DNA of 64,000 nt from Paraphysomonas bandaiensis (lineage: Eukaryota > Chrysophyceae): contig CBFFRP010000191.1 in NCBI GenBank assembly GCA_965644295.1, positions 1-64,000 of the forward strand, read 5' to 3'. A model generated the notes under the pieces. That model was not told where the DNA came from. It worked only from the letters and a program-made list of their open reading frames with translations, and made no database searches. Shown here one piece after another: positions 11,520 to 22,700 of the stretch. A program made the translations under genes and the position numbers. How positions within the stretch are numbered: the first letter of the stretch is position 1; each line of letters begins with the position of its first letter.

Positions 11520-13082
11520 TCATATGTAATAGAAGAATAAAACTTGTTTACAAGAGTATATCAGGAAAACTCTTGCAAAACTCCGCATCGACAAGCACCA
11601 TAGTAGATGGATTAAAGTCAAAGCATATAGTCCATAGCAGTAAACGTCATATGCACTCCACTCATAAGTAGTATCAAATAGTGGACAGTATAAATCAATT
11701 CGTAGACGACGTTTGCCTGCCCATCGTTTACAACGACATAATACTACATAATTTGTGAAATAGCAATCCGGTAATGATAATGCGTCGTACACCGCTTGGC
11801 CTGGTTGAACTCCATCAATCTGCTGTTTCCGCATTCGTAGTCGTTGTTCTTTAGCTTCCTTAGCAGAAAATAAAAGTGGAAATAGCGCAGGAACAACTTT
11901 ACAATACTGCTGAAAAGCCCGTGCTGTTGCAAGATCAGAATGATATGGAATCCACACTTTTGTGAATCATCACTAAATTATACGAGAAAATCCATAGTGG
12001 ATCTCTTTTCAGGATCTCCCCGATAAGCCACAATCTTACGCACTTCATACTGGTTATAGTCTACTAAAGCAATGCGAAATGCCTCATCATGAGTACCAAA
12101 AAATGGTTTAAGCCAAGACATATGAAAGACTACCTCAAATCGCATTACAATATGTGTACAGGTGATATCTGCTTTGTACGTAGAAACAACCTCGTATGGA
12201 CCTTTAAATCTAGGATATAGTTTTGACGGTTTAAATTTCGAAGAATTTGGTTGAAATAAAACGAGCTGTCCGGGTTGATATTCCGTTAGGGTCTCCGGAG
12301 GTGTTTTGGATTTTCTCTTTGCTTGGATCTTGCGTTGAACATCACATGCAATATCACGTATAGTTCTCAAATTCTGATTTATAAGAGATACATATTCCTT
12401 AGTATCAACCGAATCTGACACAACATCTGACAATTTCAAATAAGGTTTGTCTATTGTACCAAATGTAAACTCAAAAAGTGACAATCCCGTTTCGCTACTT
12501 ATTTCATCATTCAGTATGAACTGGATTACCATATAGCACTCCGGCTCTCCCCAGCAATAATCTTGCAACCTTTCATCATGTACAAGAGCACTTAGAAATC
12601 GTAATGTCTTCCTATGGGTTCTCTCCACCATGTTGGACTCATGTCTATCTGTCAAAGACATTCTGAAACAATAACTGAACAACCTCTGCGGTAACATTCG
12701 AACCTGGGTCTGAAACTAACACTTCCGATATAGTCCGTAGGAAAACAATGCTCGCGCTACTCCAACTGCCGTGTAATCGGTTGCTGGATACAGACCAACC
12801 AAACGCGATGGCAATTGCTTTAAGTCGGTGTGATCAATGATGGATGCAACAATGCCCTTTCTTGTCAAATCCTACGTAATGTCTACAATGCTCGGAGTCT
12901 AAAGATCTAATAGGTGCCTGCAAGGAAGCACTCATTCCCGCATTAAACTTCTGACAAATGGGACACCGATCTATGAAATCTTGTATCACCTCTGTGGTTA
13001 ACTTGTGACCTGGAAATACCTTACTCAGCTCTAACCATGTTCGTTTAACTCCATGATGACCTATCCGACCATTGTGTACTAA
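11520..13082 (-). pseudogene. Ty3/Gypsy (chromovirus-like) pol remnant: integrase and chromodomain
   Basis: A broken 3' part of a Gypsy pol. Pieces in order on the minus strand: an HHCC zinc region at 13,082-12,840 (HNGRIGHHGVKRTW ... DRCPICQ), integrase core traces (SDPGSN, then SNMVERTHRKTL with the Glu), a GPY/F region (LYPRFKGPYEVV, HMSWLKPFFG), and a chromodomain-like end (YEVRKIVAYRG ... MDFLV, stop, SDDSQKV, then HSDLATARAFQQYC). At least one frameshift or in-frame stop lies in the integrase core and a TAA interrupts the chromodomain. RT and RNase H are missing. The 5' side ends abruptly against the Copia remnant at about 13,082. Confidence 0.75.
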
Positions 13083-13950
13083 GAACCAGGCAGAGCATTC
13101 AGCGAGAAAAATCAAGATGCATCTGAAAAATAGAAACCATCTTGATTTGGAGGGTCCGCCAGCCGGAGGAAGGAGTTTAGAGTCATGGAGAGAGCGTATA
13201 ATGATACCTGTGTTAGTTCTGTTTGGGAGGCTTGCGAGCATGACCCTGATGTGTTGGAGGTAGCCAATCAATATTTGGAGGGGAAGAGGCAATTTTACCT
13301 GCTGATGATCCTGCTAAGGAGGTGTTATCCAGTGAGCTCCTTCAGAGGCGAGATTGGGACTGTATTTTGGAGAAGACTACAGTAGAACACAATTCGTTCA
13401 AAATAAAGCCGGGGGGGAAAAAAGGTGTCTGTTTTGGGGTAGATCGACTGAACGGTATAATCCCGAAGCTCATAAAATTGGGACAACCCCAGACAGAGGC
13501 AAGTAAATTAGCAAAGATAAAAGCAGCGCTGCAGATAGAGGAATTACATGATTTATGGATGTCGGTAGCTATGATGCCTAAAGAAGCAACAACTACATTT
13601 GATTCGGTGAAAGAGGCTTTGTGAAGGGTATGACAAGCCTATTATGACGCAGTTGAAGAAACAACAAGTCTGAAGAGATCAATTTGACAGCGTCGAAGGA
13701 GCCAGTGGTCTGTTCATTTTGTCGGAAGAAGGGACATGTATGCTAAGGAACGAGAAAGAAAAATGGATAAGTTCAAAAGAAAAGGAAAGACAAAGGAAAA
13801 GGCTTCGAAGAGTGTGCAGCAGCTAGGATCAAAGGATTATACTGGTTGTCATATCTGTGGAGATTTTAGTCACAAATCCCGACAGTGCAAGTCGAAAAAA
13901 CGGAGGACATAAAAGACCCGGATATTGAGAATCCTCGAAAATCGAACAGG
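13082..13950 (+). pseudogene. Copia gag remnant with zinc knuckle
   Basis: Parallel to the gag region at 49,830-50,780 (shared IREACEHDADVLEVANQY-like and KLIKLGQPQTEASKLAKIK segments). A CX2CX4HX4C nucleocapsid knuckle (CHICGDFSHKSRQC) is readable at about 13,847-13,888, and a second partial one at about 13,713. Frame changes at about 13,390 and 13,625, and beyond, break the gene. Confidence 0.7.
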
Positions 13951-14209
13951 AAATTTGAGACAGAATGAAAGAAATACGTCAACGATATGTAGAGTCGTCG
14001 GATGATGAAGCGAATATGTTTGGAGAAGAGGTTTTGCTATCAGTGATACGTCTGAAGAACTTCGTGTATATCTGTACAGTTGTACAAGTAAAAGACTGTT
14101 TATAGTAAAGGATAAAATTGCACTGGAATCATTTACTTCAGAGTTTGGGGCAAGTCAACTGACTAGAACTGTTATTACATTCGGGGAATGGAGAGACATC
14201 AGAGTTAGT

Positions 14210-17200
14210 GAAGAAGCGGTGATGAACATTGTGTCAGGAGGTATGCTGCGATCAATGGGGTACGGATTACAACTGCTCCGAAAACCTAAAATTGTGGAAT
14301 TGGACTCTGGAAATGAGGTGTTGACTGGAGATTACGATGAGCATGGAGTATATGTGAATTTGATGGTGTTAAATCTACCAAATGTGTCTATGTCATTGTG
14401 CAATCAGATGGAGGAGATGAGAGATAAGAGATGCGTTGGACCTCTTACATGAGCGTGCTGGACATGTCTCGATATCGAAGTTAATAGAAGCTCACCGACA
14501 CATGTTATTCAGAGGATCAGGACGACATCACCTTTCGAAGGAGAAGGAGAAGAGTTGCAAGAAGAACCCCTATGTAAATGGTGTACCAAGGCGAAGATAA
14601 CCAGACATTCGCTCAAATCGCGGGACATTGAAGAGCAAAGCGCAGTCAGGTTTCTAGAAAGGGTGACAGCTGACATCTCAGTGTACTTGAACAAGACAGG
14701 GCTATAAATATGTACTTATATGGCGACAAAGAGATGATATGGGAGTATGGTTTAAAGACTCGAAGTGGAGATGAAGTGTTCCAATGTCTACGACACTTAT
14801 TAAAAGTCTTTTTACTTAACAATAGGCGTTAAGAACCCGCACCAATGTAGTGGCTAGTTGAATGCTAGACCTCTACCCGTAACTAATCAATACAAATTCT
14901 ATTATCCTTCTATTTAACGCTACGGAAGCTGCTTTTGTGTCGCCGCAAGCACCAAGGTGCGACCACTTTCGTTCTTAGTGTGCATTATGAGTCTCGCTAT
15001 ACTCGTGCGTCCTGGGACTCACTGGCGCGTGTGATCTGGAGGTCTCCCCTTGGAATGAGACTCCACACGCTATATGACTACACATACATTGTGTGCAATT
15101 TGCCTCGGAGACTGCCTTATGTACCTCACGGCAACCAGGGGAAACAGTACTATACCCTGCTGAGATTGGTGGCCTTCCGTCAGGAATTGTAGATGAGGTA
15201 TGTAGATGAAGGTCTTGCAAAACGTTATGGGCTACTGTGAAGAAGCGTCGAAATCGACTCTTTTGCTGTCTTAGCCAGAGAGCACATGGAAGAGAGTGTA
15301 TAGCTGGACAGGAGTTGAGTATGAGGGTCATCCGGTGTGTCCAGCAACAGAGAGTCAAGAGGGAGTGTGATGGTGCAAAAGAGAAAACATCTGATTGAGG
15401 AGAGTGGGACTGCGACGGAGTGAGCTGTGTGGTGTACTGCAGTATATTTGCACCGTATTGGAATTGTATACATCCTGTGGGTCACAGTAGTGCAGTAGTC
15501 GAGTATACTGTATGCGGAATACTGTGTCCATCCAATGAGATTGTTAGACTGTACGACACTTATGTGAGGTTCATTTAGTGAAGTACGAGGGGCGGAACCG
15601 TAGAGTAGAGTATCATGTCGATGGAGGATCCGAACTTATCAAGAGTACCTGTTGTGCAGCGATATGGGACTCGGGTGTCGCATACAACGAGAGACACGCC
15701 AGAGCTCAACGCGGTGTCTGAGAGGAAATTCCGAACAATTGGGGAGATGACACTGACGATGTTGACGGCATCCGGACTTCCAAAGTCATTCTGGTTTGAT
15801 GCATATCAAACTGCATGTTTCATTGTGCGACGAAAGCCAGCTCGGACGTGGCAAGGATGGATGTCTCCATAATATTATGATTGTGTTCCAGGGGGAGCGT
15901 TCTCAGTCTATCGTGGCTACGGAAATGTGGGAAAGGTTATTTCATAGGGTATCCACATACATGATCGAAAAGGATACAAGGTGCTAGTGGACACCGTAGT
16001 ACACCCTGTACATGTATTGTTTGATGAATCGGTACCTGAGAGGTCTCAGGATTATTATATAGAGAGTTGGAGGAGGCTCAAGTGGCTATAGACCCCAACA
16101 AGGCTCGCCAACCGGGTGAGTTTGAGTATCTTATCGGAAAGCACCATGAGGACGGTGGTCTGCTATACAAGACCAACAGAGTGGTGATTAGGAAGGGGCT
16201 TATTGTGGGATACTGCTCGTTGGTTGCTGGTAACCAGGTTCAAGTGGAGGATAAAACTCCTATTCACATTGCTGACATCAAGAAGATGACAGAGGATCTT
16301 GCGCAGAGGGTGGTTAGGGCCAGAGTTACTGACAACCGTGACGGTGGTATCAGCGAGCGGAGTGGTGCCACAGCAGTCGGAAAGTGGGCAGGTGCAGCCC
16401 CAGGCTGACTCAGCATCACCTTTTGGGGAACGGACCCCTGCCGAGAACCATCCGCACGGCAAACGCGCAAGAACTCCAAGGACGGTAACGAATGTGTCGG
16501 TGTTAGGACAAATCCATCATTTGAGTGATGAGAGTGATGAGAGTGATGTGAGTGACCTTTTACAGGAGGCAGACTCAGTGTGGATGTCAGCGGAAGAGTC
16601 GACAGTGCCTCAGACACATCGTGAGTCCTTGGAGAGTGGCGAGCACAGGGAGTGGAGACGAGCTCGCGGTGTAGCGAAGCGAGACACCATGGAGGTGACT
16701 CGTATACCGGACGGAGTCGTCCCACTGCACTCCAAGTACGTCTATTGAAAGAAGTACGATAAGGAGGTAGAGGTCCGCCGATATAAGTCTCGTCCTGTAG
16801 CAATGGGTTGTGGACAACAGTCGAGTGGTTGGGCGAACCAGTTCGCTCCCGTTGTTAAGGGGGTAACACAGTGCGACTGGTAATTGCCATAGCCTTCGTG
16901 ATCAACTGCCTGAGGAGTACTGCTTTAAGTTGAAGAAGTCGTTATAATACGGGCTTCGGAGTTCCCCGCGGTCGTGGTGGAAAACATTGGATAAATTCAT
17001 ACGATCTAATAAACCATGTGTATTAGACCCGTGTTTGTATTATCAGTATAAGGGCGATGAATTGGTATTATTAACGATATATGTGCATGATATCAACATA
17101 GTGAAGGATATTATAAAGCTCAACTGTGTGCCCGGTTTGATATGAAGGACATGGGCGAGATGGAACATTTTCTGAATGTTCGAGTCACAAGGACGCCAGA

Positions 17201-18107
17201 GTATATTCGTCTTGACCAATCAGTATATGCGGCTAAGATCTTAGAAAAGTTTGAAAAGTATCTTGGGTCACCGCGAAAGGTACGGAAGAGTCCTCTACCG
17301 GCGGAAGCAATGGATTTAGTGGCAAAAGGGGCGCGGCATGAGCATACCGAGGATGAACACAGCTTATAGTATATAACTTCCCATATCGGGCGCTGATAGG
17401 TGCATTACTATATATATCGATGAACACGAGGCCGGATATTGCCTATGCAGTGGGAGTACTGTCTCGGTTCAGTAATAAGGTGAATATTGAAGTAGGCAAG
17501 CTATTAACGCACGTATGACAATATATTCGTGGTTATTGACAAAGCGCTTCAATATGGGAGTAGACGGTTCGACTTCCATATGTTTACTGACGCGGATTGG
17601 GCGGGAGACCAGCTGTCCAGGAAGTCCACGTCGGGGTACGTTGGGTTTGCAGCGGGAGGGCCTATAGTCTGACAGTCCAAACTGCAGACGACAGTGGCAA
17701 CGTCAAGCATGCAGTCTGAGTATCAGTGTATTTACTCGGGTCTCCAAGAAGTGCTATGGGTTCGGGGAGTGACGGGTGAGATTAAGTTGAGGCTCATCAA
17801 ACCTACACCATTCTTCATCGACAGTCAGAGTGCCCAGGATATGGCCGAAAACCCAGTGTTTCACAAGAAGTCGAAACACATTATTATTGAGATTAAGTAT
17901 CACATGGTGAGAGAGCATGTGGATCCTAATCAGTTCAATACAATTAAGTTAGTGCATGTGCATACACCGCAACATGCAGCAGATATTTATACAAAGTCAC
18001 TGGTTGGTTTATCATGCATGGAGCAGAGAAAGAGAAATCTTGGAGAGAAAATTAAGAGTTCCACTGAAGTGATTAATGAGGGACCAAGAGATAAAAGAAA
18101 ACGCAAG
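14210..18107 (+). pseudogene. Copia pol remnant (protease-integrase-RT-RNase H)
   Basis: Pieces line up in order with the intact pol at 51,261-54,395: integrase (TPELNAVSERKFRTIGEM at about 15,690), the linker VEDKTPIHIADI at about 16,245, RT traces at 16,850-17,200 (the YVDD catalytic box is mutated to YVHD at about 17,090), and RNase H/C-terminus TSSMQSEYQCIYSGLQEV ... DSQSAQDMAENPV at 17,690-18,107. Multiple frameshifts, stops and small deletions make it non-functional. It is cut by the 14,801-15,551 insertion. Confidence 0.75.
14801..15551 (-). mobile_element. Short retroposon insertion in Copia pol, inverted and truncated
   Basis: TACGACACTTAT occurs at 14,789-14,800 and again at 15,552-15,563, flanking 751 bp that are absent from the homologous Copia at 51,660-51,700. 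This is therefore an insertion with a 12-bp target-site duplication. The insert is the reverse complement of about 48,600-49,706: it shares the 3' end (CAATAGGCGTTAAGAACC on this strand), the CGCCGCAAGCACCAAGGTGC hairpin-rich core, and the CAATGAGAT edge. It is shorter at the opposite end, like a 5'-truncated retroposon. Confidence 0.75.
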
Positions 18108-18567
18108 TAGGTACTGAGTTTTTTTAAACAGAGGTTTAGACTTAGAGATGAGTCTATTTTACTGTCAAGAATTTTTATCTCAGGCATTCAATAGCTAGGA
18201 GGCGTCATGGTACAACACTCAATTGAGGGGGAGTGTTAAGATCTGAAGATTCTATATACTTGCAATTGAGTGCAGTATTATGTGAGATGCAAGGATCGAA
18301 AGATATATATGTAATTAGTACATTATTATATTGTGTAGTATGAAACTGAAGTAGAAGTGGGTGACTATACAGGATACGATCACTGAGTGTGTGGTTTGTA
18401 CATTATAGTAGTAAATGAATGGTGTTGAACACATCGAATACAACTTAGGTTCTTTATCATGTAATGTTTATAATTTCATCCTATCAATTGAGAATAGCAA
18501 ACCTTAGCAAATAATGTCAACTTCTGTTATCGTGTTGTTGTTGGATCGGCACATGGGCCAAGTCACT

Positions 18568-18692
18568 GATATTAACGATCGTTATGATGACGATCACGTA
18601 TCTTCAACAGATACTCTCTCAAATTCAGTTCATGATATGTTTCATTGAACATCATAATTCACATATACTATCTTATATTACGACGAATCCTA
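18568..18692 (-). repeat. Dispersed repeat, inverted relative to 42,528-42,653
   Basis: The reverse complement matches 42,528-42,653 closely over about 125 bp (GAATTATGATGTTCAATGAA, ATCATGAACTGAATT, GTATCTGTTGAAGATACGTG). The shared piece CTGTTGAAGATACGTGATCG is exact. A continuation of the 42.6-kb copy recurs at 47,714-47,752, immediately before the second Copia. Non-coding. The rest of 18,693-18,895 holds nothing recognised. Confidence 0.6.
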
Positions 18693-18895
18693 ATAGCTGG
18701 CGATACATAAAAACTTGAAAGTAGGCTTTTTTTATTCTTCTACCGATATTTATGTACATAGGGGTATATATTTTGCACCCTACAGATAAGAATGATTTCG
18801 TAAAATACTATCATAATATTGATTGCAATACGATTGTGAGCCACTTCTACAGAAACAATACTGATGGAATATTTGACCAGTCCACCAATCAATAT

Positions 18896-19777
18896 TGTAA
18901 TAACCAGCTATCAGGTTATTCTATTCTACAAGCTCTCTATTGTATATGCTTAAGTTTGTACATACCATCTGTGCAAACATAGATTGAATAATATTATTAT
19001 TATTATTACCATAACTCACACTGAGATATATGATATATTATGACTATGACAATTCATGCTTATCATTGATATTTACATAATCATTCAAAAGACAAAGAAA
19101 GACATGATTATCAATAATGAGACATAATGATGATACTGATGATGGATGATATATATATATGTTCTTATTATATATATATATTGACTTTAAGGCTGGAGAA
19201 GTTTACTGGAGAATTCCGGGTTTGATATCCATGCTGATAGATGTGTATTGCCAGATTATCCAGTAATACAGTTATACATTACGTATTTCCTTCAGTGCTT
19301 ATTGGGGATTGATTGTACTTAGGAGTACGAATACCAGGCTTCAACTACAATGAGAATACTGAATGTATCTTCCCTTATACAGTTGTAATGAGTTATTATG
19401 ATCAACTGTGTTAGACTGATGTGTTTGGTATTGAATATGAATGATGTTCATTCCATTGATCACGGAATCGTAGGTAGACATATTTATATTATTGATAATA
19501 AGATGCAATTTCCTTACTCTTGAAATTGCTGGTAGATAGCATTGTAGTTGTAGACACATATTTGTTCATTGTGATTTGATTATATTGTTATTATTATGGA
19601 GGAGGAGACTCTTGATAGCGCACAAGAGTCTACTAAATTCGAGTCAGTGAGAAGGACCCTCAGGCTTATGCTTGGAGGGTTAGACCCTTCCATTGCCAAT
19701 GCCAGTGAGGATCAAATCCGGGATATAGGCTTGGCATTTGGGTTGTCCGAGATCGAATCAGAGACGTTGGTGTCTCA
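18896..19777 (+). repeat. 5' LTR of the SET-Gypsy element (contains Gag start)
   Basis: 882 bp, TGTAATAACCAG ... GTGTCTCA, identical to 28,303-29,184. Identity continues 2 bp further (AT) by chance with the duplicated target. It contains the Gag ATG at 19,596, so about 61 codons of Gag are LTR-encoded. Directly after the LTR comes TTTTTTAAGG coding sequence instead of a TGG-starting primer binding site. Confidence 0.85.
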
Positions 19778-22700
19778 ATTTTTTAAGGAAATTTCATCTC
19801 TCAATAAACAAAGTGACGACTTTAGAGAGACAGAAACTCATGAAGCAGACAGTCAAGCAACGACTGTTCCAGAACTGGTGGATCGTCTTAGTAGTCCGGA
19901 GGAGGTACCCTTGTCAGCCCGAAAACCTCTCGCATTCGGTAAGGACGCTATTCAACCATTGAGGGCTCAGGATGATTTTTGTTCGTTTGATGCAGATGCG
20001 ACAGGAGATAGTCCATTACATATGGACCCCTTGCCATTCAAGGAACAAAGTAACAAGGAGGCTGAGGCAAAGGAGTGTCATTATACACCCTTACCTCACG
20101 CAGGGGATGAGGCACACAATGTGCTACATTCCACCTCTGGATTGCAAGGTGTATATAACACCAGCAGACCAGACCAACTAGGTAGAGATGCAGATAGGTG
20201 TCAAATCTGTCAGCGACTCACAGATCCCAAGCGTCTCACCGCTGGAGGAATATGTTATTATTGCTCGGAAAATCAATGTATTGATTGTAAGGACCAGGTA
20301 AATTCAATGGAAATTCAGGGTGGTCTATGTTATCGATGCCGAGTAAGAAGGGGGATACTCAGATCAAAGAGACCCACCACAGACACTTTAGAGAAGTGCA
20401 TAATATTGGGCCATAGAAGATTGCGTCCTCGGCCAGACCTAAACGAGGACACATATATGGAGCATTTGTACCTGGATCGTGGGGCTAGAGACCCTATGGA
20501 CCTAAAGATTTCTCTTGACATCCTGCAACAGTACGCAGATCGACGGAGGGTGCATACCACCAGATGGTCAAAACAGCGATACACCGCTCATATAGCAGAG
20601 CCACTGCAGCATTGGGAGCAGCAGATTTACATGGCTTGTACAGCTACTGAGGTCACTGATCGTTTACAGGACCACTTTTTTGAGCAAATGAAAATAGCAA
20701 GAGAGAGTTCTGCGGAAGATATTTCTCAGCTTGCCCAACTAGTCTTAAATCGAGGAAACGGCTTGCAATTACCATCAAATGTTCGCGAGTGGTTAAGTAG
20801 GCTGACAGTTCTTGACAATGTACATGAGTTAGTGGCTGAAGAGCACATTTACGAAACAGCGGAATTGTGCATGGTGCTGAACCAATACCTTGATATAAGA
20901 GACATGGCTGAAACTATGTGGGAGGAGGCCGATAGCCAACTAATGATGCGCTGCAATCTCCTCAGCAAACAACTCAGTCAGCAAAATAAAAAATTTGGAT
21001 CTTGGGAAGAGAGGACCGTTGACTCTGACGATGAGTCATACCACTCCTTCGTCAGCAATGGTAGTCGGGGTTCCTTTGTCAGCAGAGGAAGTCGGTCAGC
21101 AGATACCAGATCAAGTACATCCCGAGTGTTGAGTTCTAGGGGTTCAAGATCGAATTCCCGTATTTATCCAACTGAAGATGGCAGACTGCTAGACGCACAA
21201 GCATTCGGGTGTCACCTTCAACAAATTGGAGAGCAACACTGGTCACTGCTCTGTAACCAAATGCGATCGTCTAGAGCCATGCGGTTAATGTCTAAAGCAT
21301 TGCCCAAAGCTACTCCATGGAGAAGAGAAGTCAAGGAGCCTACTCTCTACATGAAGACTGATGACAAGATGCGTCTAGAGAAAGATCAATCTAATCGATA
21401 CCCCATTGAACGAGGACTCCGTTTTGCTGTCCAGAAGGCACGTCAGGCCAAGATGGGGCTGAAAGATCTGGTCATACAGACGAAGAATGGTTGGTGTTTT
21501 AAGGGCGGCTTTAAAGAGGAACTGCAACGGTTGTCTTTGAATCGTGTGCCAGAGATATGGGATGACCAGGAGGATAGCCAATTAGCCACTGAATATGAAT
21601 TTTGGATGCGTCGTTGGGTGCATTTCTGCCATTGGGCTATCCGTAATTATTGTCCCGTACAGACCAATGAACAGCGTGCCAAACAGATTGAGGACTGGGC
21701 TGCTCCTGATCTCGCTACGCCTACAGCAGTTATGCAACTATATTATGAACTAAAAGAGGTAGTTGAACATAATACGCCGGATTGCCAGACGGCACAGGTG
21801 ATGGAAGAATCGATGCGCCGAGTGGTAGGAAAAGAGCCTGTTTGGGGTAAATCGTTGGTTGCAGCGTACGACAATAAGATCACAAAAATTGAAAGGGCGA
21901 AGTCGACTGAAAATTGGAGTCTATCATGGGAGGAGGTAGAATCAATCTGGCGAGAGATTCAGGAAGAATTCCAGCAGGGAACGCTGCTATACATTATACG
22001 TCCTGATGTCCAATCTAGTAAACAACCAGACACAACTAAGGGTGAGGGTGGCTTACGACGACATCACAAAGTTCATGCCGGCATACGCGAGGAACCCAAA
22101 CCATCTCTCACACCGATTGAGATTGCGAAGCTTACATGTTCACGATGTGGCCTTCGACATAGTATTAACAACGCTCAATGCCGGCGCATCACGAATGGGA
22201 AATTTGACCCACTTGGATTTGTGTCTGAGACACCACGTAACATTGAAAGGAATCGAATATACAATTTTTGGTTGTCCAGATTGAATAAGTATAGCCAACC
22301 TTGGTCTCAGTTGCCTACGGCTCAGAAGGAGGAATTTCAGGCAGCATTTCGGGATTTGACTAGCCGGTGGGATGGAGGGAGTGCTTTGCATACGACATTC
22401 ATTGGTGGCGAACGGAAGAAATCTAATTCCATAGCATCAAGTGTTTCTAGTACACCACAAGTACATTGGGCGGATAGTGATGATGACTCTTCTTTCTCTA
22501 CACTGGATGACTCTATACCTGCTCACAGTACAGACTCACTTTCCGGTTCACGATCTACTAAGTCAAAATCAAAACCCAAACGAAAGGTTCATGCTGCACA
22601 AAAAGTTCGATACTTAGTGCACACTGTGACACCTAGGGATGAATCTCAAGATACATTATCCATGTTTCGTGTTCTATATGATACAGTTGATGAAACTGGT

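Larger units (their letters stand above)
13080..18533 (+). mobile_element. Decayed Ty1/Copia retrotransposon, 5'-truncated
   Basis: Related throughout to the better preserved Copia at 47,753-54,888. The 5' LTR, primer site and start of gag are missing; homology begins mid-gag at about 13,080, next to the Gypsy remnant. Gag traces run to about 13,900 and pol traces to 18,107, with many frameshifts and stops. A 751-bp retroposon insertion lies at 14,801-15,551. A 3' LTR-like segment begins at about 18,234 (TGTTAAG...) after a purine-rich GAGGGGGAG; its far edge is uncertain. Confidence 0.8.
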
